From Pseudonocardia sp. (GTDB lineage: Bacteria; Actinomycetota; Actinomycetes; Mycobacteriales; Pseudonocardiaceae): 20,718 bases of DNA. The notes beneath the pieces were generated by a model. The model did not search any database, was not told where the DNA came from, and saw only the letters and a list, made by a program, of their open reading frames with translations. The first letter of the stretch is position 1; each line of letters opens with the position of its first letter. Made by a program: the position numbers and the translations under genes. Shown in pieces: positions 1-6,778 of the stretch. The stretch lies in the NCBI GenBank assembly GCA_030147065.1, contig JASLAP010000014.1:1-20718 (forward strand), read 5' to 3'.

Positions 1-540
1 GAGATCGACCGCTGGCGCTACTACAACACCAACAACCTCTGGGTGGACCTGCGCGCGCTGCGCGACCTGCAGGCCGCCGACCCGGGCGCCCCGGCGCTGC
101 CGCTGATCGTCAACCGCAAGACCGTCGACCCGCGCGACCGCACCAGTACCCCGGTGATCCAGCTGGAGACCGCGATGGGCGCGGCGGTCGGGTCGATCCC
201 GGGCGCGCGGGCGCTGCAGGTGCCGCGATCCCGGTTCGCCCCGGTCAAGACCACCAACGACCTGCTGGTGGTGCGCTCGGACGCCTACGACCTGACCCCG
301 GACGGGCGGATGGTGCCGACCTACGAAGGCTCCGGCCCCGTGGTGACCCTCGACGACGACTTCTTCCGGACCGTGCCCGACTTCGAGGATCGGTTCCCGG
401 CCGGCGCCCCGTCGCTGCGCCGCTGCGACCGGTTCGCGGTGGAGGGCGAGGTGACCTTCGGGGCCGGGGTCGTGGCCGAGGGCGACGTGCGCGTGACCGG
501 GCCCCGGCACGTCCCCGACGGAGAGGTGCTGCGCGGCTGA
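1..540 (+). CDS. UTP--glucose-1-phosphate uridylyltransferase, C-terminal part (5' end outside window)
   Basis: Makes UDP-glucose from UTP and glucose-1-phosphate in the cytoplasm, feeding cell-wall and storage glycans. The frame is open from base 1 to the TGA at 538-540, so the start lies outside the window and about 179 residues are visible. Seen: NTNNLWVDL near the visible N-terminus and VKTTNDLLVVRSD about 80 residues in. Both are hallmarks of the UDPGP family (the eukaryotic-type enzyme), not of bacterial GalU. The last third (FAVEGEVTFGAGVVAEGDV) has the hydrophobic periodicity of the left-handed beta-helix that closes these enzymes. The C-terminus looks intact. An N-acetylhexosamine-1-phosphate uridylyltransferase of the same fold cannot be fully excluded, because the N-terminal nucleotide-binding motif is not visible. 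Confidence 0.85.
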   Translation, partial: EIDRWRYYNTNNLWVDLRALRDLQAADPGAPALPLIVNRKTVDPRDRTSTPVIQLETAMGAAVGSIPGARALQVPRSRFAPVKTTNDLLVVRSDAYDLTPDGRMVPTYEGSGPVVTLDDDFFRTVPDFEDRFPAGAPSLRRCDRFAVEGEVTFGAGVVAEGDVRVTGPRHVPDGEVLRG

Positions 541-676
541 GCCGGGGTCTCGCCGAACTGGCAGCCGCAACGGGCAGCCTGGGGATGCCCTCCGGTCACC
601 AGGAGCAGGCGTCTCGGGGCCGGTCGGCGGCGGGCACCGCCCGGAGCCGGCGCAGCACGAGCCGCTCGGCCCGCCG

Positions 677-690
677 GGGTCGAAGGACCC
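677..690. promoter_or_regulatory. Perfect 5-4-5 palindrome, candidate DosR/DevR-like box
   Basis: GGGTC-GAAG-GACCC is a perfect inverted repeat with a 4-base centre, the geometry of the mycobacterial DosR core (GGGAC-N4-GTCCC). Its centre (683.5) lies about 42 bases before a start site inferred from a CAGACT element at 714-719, the spacing typical of DosR activation. A variant of the same motif precedes the PNPOx-fold gene at 1168. Assignment to DosR is inference. Confidence 0.5.
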
Positions 691-756
691 TGTCCGCCCG
701 GCCCGGCGGCGTGCAGACTCGTCTGTCCTGCCGGACACGAGCACGTGGAGGACGAC

Positions 757-942
757 ATGCTGCACGCCACCGTGGGAGACCGGATCGTGGTCGAGACCTC
801 CACCCTCGACATGCCGCGCCGGCAGGGTGAGGTGCTGGAGGTGATCGGGGAGGGCGACGCCGAGCACTACCGCGTCCGCTGGCAGGACGGTCACGAGTCG
901 CTCTACTTCCCCGGGCCCGACGCCCACGTAGCCCCGCGCTGA
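757..942 (+). CDS. DUF1918 family small protein
   Basis: A 61-residue protein of unknown function matching the DUF1918 pattern: ATVGDRIVVE at the N-terminus, a basic MPRRQGEVLEV stretch, then HYRVRWQDGHESLYFPGPDA. Such proteins form a small SH3-like beta barrel and are common in actinobacteria, often near universal-stress or dormancy genes. ATG 757 is chosen because GGAGG ends 5 bases upstream; a GTG at 745 in frame overlaps that ribosome site and is less likely. The gene follows a 216-base gap that holds a palindromic box at 677-690, so it probably has its own inducible promoter. Function is unknown; a role in stress survival is inference from genomic company. Confidence 0.88.
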   Translation: MLHATVGDRIVVETSTLDMPRRQGEVLEVIGEGDAEHYRVRWQDGHESLYFPGPDAHVAPR

Positions 943-1064
943 CCGGTAGCTGCCACGACCGCCGTCCTGCCCCCCGACCACGACCGGCCACCGCAGACCC
1001 CACCCGGTCGGCGGGGTCGATCGCCGCGTCGGCGCCGAACCGGCGGATCGGCCGGCCGCGGCGG

Positions 1065-1078
1065 GGGACGAAGGTCCT
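1065..1078. promoter_or_regulatory. Candidate DosR/DevR-like box upstream of PNPOx-fold gene
   Basis: GGGAC-GAAG-GTCCT keeps the 5-4-5 geometry and the same GAAG centre as the box at 677-690, with one mismatched pair in the arms and further G-C pairing outside. A weaker copy, CGGGC-GAAG-GTGCC, follows at 1091-1104, 26 bases later. Paired sites are common at DosR promoters. No independent evidence for the regulator exists in the window. Confidence 0.42.
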
Positions 1079-1167
1079 CCCGGCCGGGGCCGGGCGAAGG
1101 TGCCGCCCGCCGACCGATCGGCCTACCGTCGACGGCGCCGATCCGGGCCAGCAGCGGGAGGACCACG

Positions 1168-1629
1168 ATGCGGGACAGCGACACCGACACCGCCGGCAGC
1201 GGCTTCGCCGAGCTGAGCGAGCCGGCCTGCTGGGCACTGCTGCCGAGGTCCGGGGTGGCCCGGCTGGCCTGGTCCGACCCGGTGGGGCGGATCATGGTCG
1301 TCCCGGTGAACTACGGGCTGGACGGCCGCTCGGTGGTCCTGCGGACCGGCGACACCGCCCTGCTGGAGGCGGCCCGGGCCGGCCGGCGGTGCGCCTTCCA
1401 GGTCGACGACATCGAGCCGGCGCTGCGCAGCGGGTGGACCGTCCTGATCGACGCCACGGTCGTGGAGGTCGACGACGAGGACGTGGTCGACCGCCTCGCC
1501 CGGCTCGTCGACCCCTGGGTGCGCGATCCGCTCCCGCACGTCCTGCTGCTGCGGGCCACCGGGATCAGCGGGCGCAGCCTGCACGTCGTGGGCGGGGTGG
1601 AGGTCGTGCGGGCCGAGCCCGACGACTGA
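1168..1629 (+). CDS. Pyridoxamine 5'-phosphate oxidase-fold flavin-binding protein
   Basis: A 153-residue protein of the split-barrel flavin/F420-binding superfamily. Seen: the typical entry helix ELSEPACWALLPRSGVARLAWS (residues about 16-37), the strand IMVVPVNYGLDGRSVVLRTG and the AFQVDDIEPALRSGWTVLIDATVVEV core. The family reduces quinones or nitro compounds or simply binds flavin; it is not the vitamin B6 enzyme PdxH. GGGAGG sits 6 bases before ATG 1168. The 225-base upstream gap carries one good and one weak palindrome resembling DosR boxes, and relatives of this family occur in hypoxia regulons, so induction by low oxygen or nitric oxide is a reasonable inference. Substrate is not readable from the sequence. 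Confidence 0.85.
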   Translation: MRDSDTDTAGSGFAELSEPACWALLPRSGVARLAWSDPVGRIMVVPVNYGLDGRSVVLRTGDTALLEAARAGRRCAFQVDDIEPALRSGWTVLIDATVVEVDDEDVVDRLARLVDPWVRDPLPHVLLLRATGISGRSLHVVGGVEVVRAEPDD

Positions 1630-1660
1630 GCGGAGCGCGGCGCGGCGCCCGCGAACAGGG

Positions 1661-2270
1661 CCGGTCTCCGGCGCCTACCTCGGCGTCGGCGACCACCAGA
1701 TCTACGCCACCCAGGAGGCCGACCCGGTCCGGATCCCGTGGGCGATGCTCGGGGTGGACGTGGTCGTCGAGGCCACCGGCCGGTTCCGGACCCGGCGACC
1801 AGAACCTGCTCGACGGCCCGCACCAGGACCTGCGCCGCGCCCGGTCCGCCGCGGTCAACATGATCCCCACCAGCACCGGCGCCGCGCGGGCCGTCGGCCA
1901 GGTGCTGCCCGAGCTGTTCGGCAGGCTCGACGGCGTCGCGGTGCGCGTCCCGGTCACCGACGCGTCGCTGGTCGACTTCACCGTGCGGCTCACCGAACCG
2001 GCCACCGCGGCCCAGATCAACGCGGCCTTCGCCCGGGCGGCCGAGACCACGCTCAAGGGCGTGCTGCGCTGCACGGCCGAGCCGATCGTCTCGCTCGACG
2101 TCGTCGGCGAGACCGCGTCCTGCCTGATCGACACCGGCCTGACCCGGGCCATCGGGCACACCGCGAAGGTGTTCGGCTGGTACGACAACGAGTGGGGCTA
2201 CGCCCAGCGCGTGGTCGACCTGCTCGACATGATCGTCCGCACGCTGCCGGAACGGGACCCTCGCAGCTGA
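1661..2270 (+). pseudogene. Glyceraldehyde-3-phosphate dehydrogenase remnant
   Basis: Two GAPDH segments lie in different frames. The first (about 1661-1795) reads DPVRIPWAMLGVDVVVEATG, the part of the NAD domain just before the nicotinamide site. The second (about 1795-2270) starts at DQNLLDGPHQDLRRARSAAV and runs to the normal C-terminus, including NMIPTSTGAARAV, the FTVRLTEP strand and WYDNEWGYAQRVVDL. Missing are roughly the first 55-60 residues with the NAD-binding glycine motif, and about 90 residues between the segments that would hold the catalytic SCTTN cysteine. The enzyme cannot be active. GC-rich codon use is still normal in the surviving parts, so the deletion is probably recent. 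It lies 31 bases after the PNPOx gene and converges on the CheR-type gene. Confidence 0.88.
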
Positions 2271-2329
2271 AGACGGCGGCGAGGTCGCCTCGTTCACCGC
2301 CCGATGCGCCGGATTCACACCTCCGGTCG

Positions 2330-4279
2330 TCAGGTCGGGGGGCCGGCCGTCGCGGCGGGGTCACCAGCCCGGCCGCCCGCGGTGCCGTCGGTGTCGGGGC
2401 CGTCGTCCGGGCCGCCGTCGAGGTGCTCCATGGACAGGATCACCCCGGCCGGGTCCGCGCCGCGCCCGGCCAGCGGGATGCCCAGCACCCGGACGTCGAT
2501 CGTGCGGCCGCGCCGGTTCACCGCCGAGACGGTGATCTCCTGCGGGCCGGGCCCGCCGGTCAGGGCGCGCTTGATGACCGGGCGCAGCCGCTCGGTGGGC
2601 AGGCCGATGTCGAGGTTCAGGAAGTGCCGGCCGACGGCCTCGTCGCGGCGCAGCCCCCACAGGTCCTGGGCCTGCTCGTTCCACACCTGGACGTGCAGCT
2701 CGGAGTTGATCACCACGACGCCCGCGCGGAGGCTGGTCAGGATGGAGTCGAGGAAGGCGTTGAGCCGGTCCAGGTCGACGGTCCGGTCGTGCAGCTCGTC
2801 GTTGATCGTCTGCAGTTCGTCGTTGGTCGAGCGGAGCTCCTCGTTCATGGTCTCCAGCTCCTCGTTGGTCGACTGCAGCTCCTCGTTGGTGGTCTCCAGC
2901 TCCTCGACGGTGGACTGGAGCTCCTCGTTGGTGGTCTCCAGCTCCTCGTTGGTCGACTGCAGCTCCTCGTAGGCCGTCTCCAACTGCCGGTTGGCCTGCT
3001 CCAGCTCGTCCTGCAACCGGACCGACTCGGTGACGTCGTGGAAGGCCAGGCTGACCCCCAGCACGGCGGCACCGGGCCCGACCAGCGGGCTGACCTGCAC
3101 CTCCAGCACCAGCTGCTCGGGGCCGCGGTGCAGCACCACGTGCGGGACGCGCACCGTCCGCCGCTCGGTCTGCGCCTGCTCGATCGAGGTGCGCAGCTCC
3201 AGCGGGCGGTAGGACAGCTCCAGGTCCTGGAACGGGCGGCCGACGTCGCGGGCCGAGAGGCCGAACAGGATCTCGGCCTGCCGGTTGACCACCGCCACCC
3301 GCCCGTCCGCGGCCACCACGACCTGGGCCAGCGGGTCGGCCAGCAGCGCCTCCGCGCGCAGCGCGTCGAGCGCCGACGTGTCGGCGCGCCCGCCGCCGAG
3401 GGCATCGCCCGCCAGCGGCCCGTTGTGCGCGTTCGGGCGCCGCACCTTCCGGAAGGTGCGCCGGCGCAGGTCGATGGGCTGGAACAGGGCGCCGTGGCTG
3501 AGCAGCATCTCGGCCTTGCCCAGGAACAGCACGCCGTCGTCGGCGAGCGCGAAGTGGAACCGGGACAGGATCCGGGCCTGGGTCTCGGCGGTGAAGTACA
3601 TCAGCGTGTTGCGCGAGAGCAGCAGGTCGATCCGGGAGATCGGGGCGTCCTGCACCAGGTCGTTCCGGCCGAAGATCACCGCCCGGCGCAGGTCCTTGCG
3701 GAAGACGTACCGGCCCGCGGTCGGCTCGAAGTACTTGTCCAGCAGGTCGGGCGGGACGCCGGCGACCTCGCGGGCGGTGTAGCTGCCCTGCCGGGCGTGG
3801 GTCAGCGCCTCCTCGTCGACGTCGGTGGCGTAGATCTTCACCCGGTTGCGGAACTCGCCGATCCCCATCAGCTCGGCGAGCACGATGGCCAGCGTGTAGG
3901 CCTCCTCGCCGGAGGCGCAGCCCGCGCTCCACACCCGCAGCGCAGCGGTGGGCACCTTGGCGGCCAGGACCTCGGGCAGCACGTCGGTGCGCAGGAAGTC
4001 CCACGCCTCCGGGTCGCGGAAGAACGCCGTGACGTTGATCAGGATGGTGTTGAACAGCGTGGTGAACTCGTCGGGGTGCAGCTCCAGGTACTCCAGGTAG
4101 TCGCCGTACCCGGACACCCCGATCCGGCTCATCCGGTGGTCGACCCGCCGGACCAGGCTGGCGCGCTTGTAGCCGGTGAAGTCGAAGCCGCGGCTGGCCT
4201 TGAGGTGGTCGAGCAGCGCCTCGAAGCCCGGGTCGGGTTCGGGCATGTCGGGCACCTCCCGCGCCGGTGGCGCGCTCAT
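2330..4279 (-). CDS. CheR-type methyltransferase with PAS, coiled coil and second PAS domain
   Basis: 649 residues. Residues about 17-75 form the CheR N-terminal helical domain and about 80-280 the SAM-dependent methyltransferase, with VWSAGCASGEEAYTL (116-130), the acidic ATDVDEEAL and SRNTLMYF (222-229; family usual form is CRN-L-YF). A PAS domain follows at about 310-420, then a strictly heptadic coiled coil (about 421-500) built from repeated ELQSTNEELETTN units, then a second PAS domain (about 508-620) and a Gly/Asp/Pro-rich tail. CheR enzymes methylate glutamates of sensory receptors; this architecture is known from CheB/CheR hybrid sensors that feed histidine kinases. No kinase domain is present. 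The start overlaps the cheB-like stop by ATGA, so the two are translationally coupled. No receptor (MCP) is visible nearby. Confidence 0.92.
   Translation of the reverse strand: MSAPPAREVPDMPEPDPGFEALLDHLKASRGFDFTGYKRASLVRRVDHRMSRIGVSGYGDYLEYLELHPDEFTTLFNTILINVTAFFRDPEAWDFLRTDVLPEVLAAKVPTAALRVWSAGCASGEEAYTLAIVLAELMGIGEFRNRVKIYATDVDEEALTHARQGSYTAREVAGVPPDLLDKYFEPTAGRYVFRKDLRRAVIFGRNDLVQDAPISRIDLLLSRNTLMYFTAETQARILSRFHFALADDGVLFLGKAEMLLSHGALFQPIDLRRRTFRKVRRPNAHNGPLAGDALGGGRADTSALDALRAEALLADPLAQVVVAADGRVAVVNRQAEILFGLSARDVGRPFQDLELSYRPLELRTSIEQAQTERRTVRVPHVVLHRGPEQLVLEVQVSPLVGPGAAVLGVSLAFHDVTESVRLQDELEQANRQLETAYEELQSTNEELETTNEELQSTVEELETTNEELQSTNEELETMNEELRSTNDELQTINDELHDRTVDLDRLNAFLDSILTSLRAGVVVINSELHVQVWNEQAQDLWGLRRDEAVGRHFLNLDIGLPTERLRPVIKRALTGGPGPQEITVSAVNRRGRTIDVRVLGIPLAGRGADPAGVILSMEHLDGGPDDGPDTDGTAGGRAGDPAATAGPPT
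2805..2985 (-). repeat. 21-base heptad repeat tract encoding the coiled coil
   Basis: Tandem 21-base units alternate between two versions (pairs give a 42-base period) and encode alternating EELQSTN and EELETTN heptads of the CheR-PAS protein. Near-identity at DNA level makes the tract prone to slippage in 21-base steps, which would change coiled-coil length without changing frame. Confidence 0.85.
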
Positions 4280-5316
4280 TCGGGCCCACCGGCGGTGTCA
4301 GCGGTTTCAGGGGTGTCAGCGGTGTCAGCGATGTCGGCCGCGATCAGCGCCCGCACGCGCAGGGCGTTCGCGTCGACCTCGGCGGTCCGGCGGCGGTGCG
4401 ACTCGGCGGACCGGGGGTGACCGCCCTGCTCGGCGCGGTCGGCGAGCCGTCGCAGCAGGGCGGCCCGCTCCTCCAGCGCCCGCAGCGCGACCCGCAGCGC
4501 GTTCTCGGCCCCGGTGGTCTGCTCGGCCGTCAGGCTGTCCGGCGACCAGGCGTGGCCGACCCGGCAACGGAACCGCGGGGCCTGCTCGCCCGGCAGCTCG
4601 AACAGCACACCGTCGCAACTGGGGCACGACAGCCCCGACGGCTGCGCGCCGTCCAGCCGCACGGTGGCGTCCGGCCGGGCGACCACGGCCGAGATGCGGT
4701 TCTCGTCGAGCAGCCGGCCGCCGGCCCCGACGCCGCGCCCACCCGCCCGGGACCGGTCCCGCAGCAACTCGGAGACCACCGCACCGAGCTCGGCGGCCGG
4801 GTGGCGGGCCGCCGTCGGCACGTGCCGCAGCGCGTTGACCGGCATGGTCGGGTACATCGCGTCGTCGGGGTCCTGCACGAGGGCGACGCCGCCGCACCCG
4901 CTGATCGCGCCCAGCCCGGCGGTGCCGTCGTCGCGGGTGCCCGACAGCACCACCCCCACCGCACGCGCACCGAACTCCACCGCAGCGGAGCGGAACAGCG
5001 GATCGATCGCCGGGCGGTGCCCGTTCTCGGTCGGACCGAACGACAGGTGCAGGTGACCGTCGGACACCAGCACGTGCCGGTCCGCCGGTGCCACGTAGAC
5101 CGTGCCGTCGCGCAGCGGGCTGCCGTGCTCCGCGGTCACCGCGTCCAGCGGACCCGCCCGGTCCAGGATCGCGGCCAGCGCGCTCGGGGCCCGGCGCGGG
5201 ATGTGCAGCACCACCACGACGGGCGCGGGCAGATCCGGGGGGAAACCGGCGACCAGCGCCCGCAGGGCCTCGACGCCGCCGGCCGAGGCGCCCACCACCA
5301 CCACGTCCTGGACCAT
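4276..5316 (-). CDS. CheB-type protein-glutamate methylesterase without receiver domain
   Basis: 346 residues. The CheB catalytic domain fills residues 1-175: VVVGASAGGVEAL with nucleophile Ser11, VVLHIP with His38, and LSGTRDDGTAGL with the catalytic Asp (about 130). The N-terminal phospho-receiver domain of classical CheB is absent. Residues about 230-265 carry CPSC...FRCRVGHAWS, a C-C-C-H set that could bind metal and recurs in this CheB subgroup. A helical segment and a tail of A-D-T triplets follow. The frame is open further upstream, but ATG 5316 is chosen: it begins the catalytic domain and is preceded by GGGAGGA at 7 bases. Together with the overlapping CheR gene it forms a methylation/demethylation pair. 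The target is unknown. Confidence 0.92.
   Translation of the reverse strand: MVQDVVVVGASAGGVEALRALVAGFPPDLPAPVVVVLHIPRRAPSALAAILDRAGPLDAVTAEHGSPLRDGTVYVAPADRHVLVSDGHLHLSFGPTENGHRPAIDPLFRSAAVEFGARAVGVVLSGTRDDGTAGLGAISGCGGVALVQDPDDAMYPTMPVNALRHVPTAARHPAAELGAVVSELLRDRSRAGGRGVGAGGRLLDENRISAVVARPDATVRLDGAQPSGLSCPSCDGVLFELPGEQAPRFRCRVGHAWSPDSLTAEQTTGAENALRVALRALEERAALLRRLADRAEQGGHPRSAESHRRRTAEVDANALRVRALIAADIADTADTPETADTAGGPE
4294..4338 (-). repeat. Five tandem 9-base units in the 3' end of the cheB-like gene
   Basis: Plus-strand units GGTGTCAGC, GGTTTCAGG, GGTGTCAGC, GGTGTCAGC and GATGTCGGC follow one another without gaps. On the coding strand they give the Ala-Asp-Thr-like triplets of the C-terminal tail. 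Copy-number change would preserve the frame. Confidence 0.85.
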
Positions 5317-5532
5317 CGAGTCCTCCCGGCACCCGCACCGGCACCGGGGCGCCGGCGGAGCACCATCCCTGGCGTCCCGTCCCCGAGCAGCGAGCCGCCC
5401 GGCCCGGCCGGTCGGGTCGGGCCTCCGACGATACTGCCGATCCGGGACCTGGTCGCTCGGCGCCGGGCCGGCTCGGCGTCCGCACCGGCGGGCGCCCGGG
5501 CGCGACCCTATGGTGTGCGCAGGAGGTGCGCC

Positions 5533-6336
5533 GTGGTGATCAGTGCCGTCGTGGCGGGCCTGGACCTGAGCCCCGACCGCGCCGAGGTGCGGCTGACCGG
5601 CGAGCTGCGGCTGGGCAGCGTGCCCGAGGTCCGCCGGGTCCTGGGCAAGTTGCTGGCGTCCCACCGCGAGCTGCTCGTCGACCTGTCCGACATCCGGTTG
5701 ACCTGGGGCCCCGCGGCGCAGGTCTTCGGCGCGGCGCTGGCCGGCGCGGGCGGCTGGCCCGTCGCCCACATCGTGCTCTTCGGCGCCGACCCGCGGATGG
5801 CCGCCGAACTGCACAGCCAGCGCATCACCCGAACCGTGCCACTGGCCACCGACCGGGCCGCCGCCCGGGAACGGCTGCGGACCCGCCCGGACGCGGTGAC
5901 CCGGCACCTGCGCCTCCCGCCCGAGGTCGGCGCACCCCGCACCGCGCGCGAGTTCACCGCCGACACCTGCCGGGACTGGGCCGTCCACGATGCCGCCGGG
6001 GCCCTGCTGGTGGTCACCGAACTGGTCACCAACGCGGTGGAGCACACCGGCGCGTCCTGCGAGGTCGGCTTGCGACTCGACCGGCACGGCCTGTGGATCG
6101 AGGTCCACGACCAGCAACCCGGCCCGCCACCCCGGCCCCGACCCCGACCGGTCGGCAGCACCGACCGGGGACTGGGCCTGCACGCGGTGGCGAGCATCGC
6201 CCTCCACCTGGACAGCATCCCGCGCGCGGACGGGAAGACGGTGTGGGCCCTGCTGGCCGTTCCTGCACCCGGGTTCAGGGTCGCGGCCCCGGGAGATGGC
6301 TGGGACGATGACTCCGATCCCAGCTCACCGCCTTGA
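5533..6336 (+). CDS. STAS-like domain fused to anti-sigma-type HATPase domain
   Basis: 267 residues. Residues 1-115 look like a STAS fold (AEVRLTGELRLGSVPEVRRVL, LLVDLSDIRLTWGPAAQVF). Residues about 125-245 form a GHKL ATPase of the RsbW/SpoIIAB type, with N-box VVTELVTNAVEHT (160-172), the ATP-contacting Asp in EVHDQQPGPP (about 193) and glycine box DRGLGLHAVA (211-220). Such ATPases bind sigma factors or phosphorylate STAS antagonists; fusion with a STAS-like domain suggests an internal or paired partner switch. AGGAGG at 5521-5526 puts the start at GTG 5533 (a second GTG follows at 5536). A STAS gene starts 16 bases after the stop, likely the cognate partner. The C-terminal 20 residues are an acidic, Pro-rich tail. 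Confidence 0.85.
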   Translation: MVISAVVAGLDLSPDRAEVRLTGELRLGSVPEVRRVLGKLLASHRELLVDLSDIRLTWGPAAQVFGAALAGAGGWPVAHIVLFGADPRMAAELHSQRITRTVPLATDRAAARERLRTRPDAVTRHLRLPPEVGAPRTAREFTADTCRDWAVHDAAGALLVVTELVTNAVEHTGASCEVGLRLDRHGLWIEVHDQQPGPPPRPRPRPVGSTDRGLGLHAVASIALHLDSIPRADGKTVWALLAVPAPGFRVAAPGDGWDDDSDPSSPP

Positions 6337-6352
6337 TCGGGAAGCAGCCGAC

Positions 6353-6778
6353 ATGCCTGGACTACCCGCCACACCGCCTCCCGGCGGCAGGCCGGACCGG
6401 CCGGCTGCCCCCGGACTGCTGGGGATCGACATCCGGACCGACGCGGACGACCGGACGACGACGCTCGTCGCGCGCGGCGAGGTGGACCTGTCGACCAGGA
6501 CGCAGTTCTCCTCCGCGCTCGATGCGGCCTGGCCCGCCGCCCCCGAGGTGGACCGGCGGGTGGCCCACCTGGTGCTGGACCTCCGCCAGGTCGTGTTCAT
6601 CGACTGCGGCGGGGTAGGGACTCTCGCCAGGACAGTGCGCTCCGCCACCGCGCACCAGGTCCGCCTGCAGCTGCTCACCTGCCCGGCGCTCGACGAGCTC
6701 GTCTCGCTGCTGGGCGGGTGGAACGCCCTGGTGGACGGAGTGGACGGACCGGTCCCCGAGCAGCCGTCGGGTCGCTAG
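6353..6778 (+). CDS. STAS-domain anti-sigma factor antagonist-like protein
   Basis: 141 residues: a Pro/Gly-rich N-terminal tail (1-22) and a STAS domain (about 24-130) with RGEVDLSTRTQF (41-52), LVLDLRQVVFIDCGGVGTL (73-91) and LLTCPALDELVSLLG. In SpoIIAA/RsbV proteins the loop reads D-S-S-G, with the second serine phosphorylated by the anti-sigma kinase. Here it reads D84-C85-G86-G87, so the phospho-acceptor position is glycine. If it still binds the ATPase encoded 16 bases upstream, it would do so without being switched off by phosphorylation. The start at ATG 6353 has only a weak GGAAG upstream, so translation may be coupled to the preceding gene. Its TAG stop overlaps the stop of the opposing acyltransferase gene on the palindrome CTAG. 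Confidence 0.85.
   Translation: MPGLPATPPPGGRPDRPAAPGLLGIDIRTDADDRTTTLVARGEVDLSTRTQFSSALDAAWPAAPEVDRRVAHLVLDLRQVVFIDCGGVGTLARTVRSATAHQVRLQLLTCPALDELVSLLGGWNALVDGVDGPVPEQPSGR

Noticed and set aside
2805..2985. CRISPR-like repeat array
   Set aside because: The units are contiguous 21-base coding heptads without spacers and translate into a coiled coil.
1745..4420. An 891-codon open frame on the plus strand
   Set aside because: It lies mostly opposite the CheR-PAS gene, whose domain motifs are unmistakable on the minus strand; the protein is repetitive Val/Gln/Leu and only its first residues belong to the GAPDH remnant.
2330..5316. A flagellar chemotaxis operon
   Set aside because: There is no CheA, CheW, CheY, receptor or flagellar gene, and CheB lacks its receiver domain.
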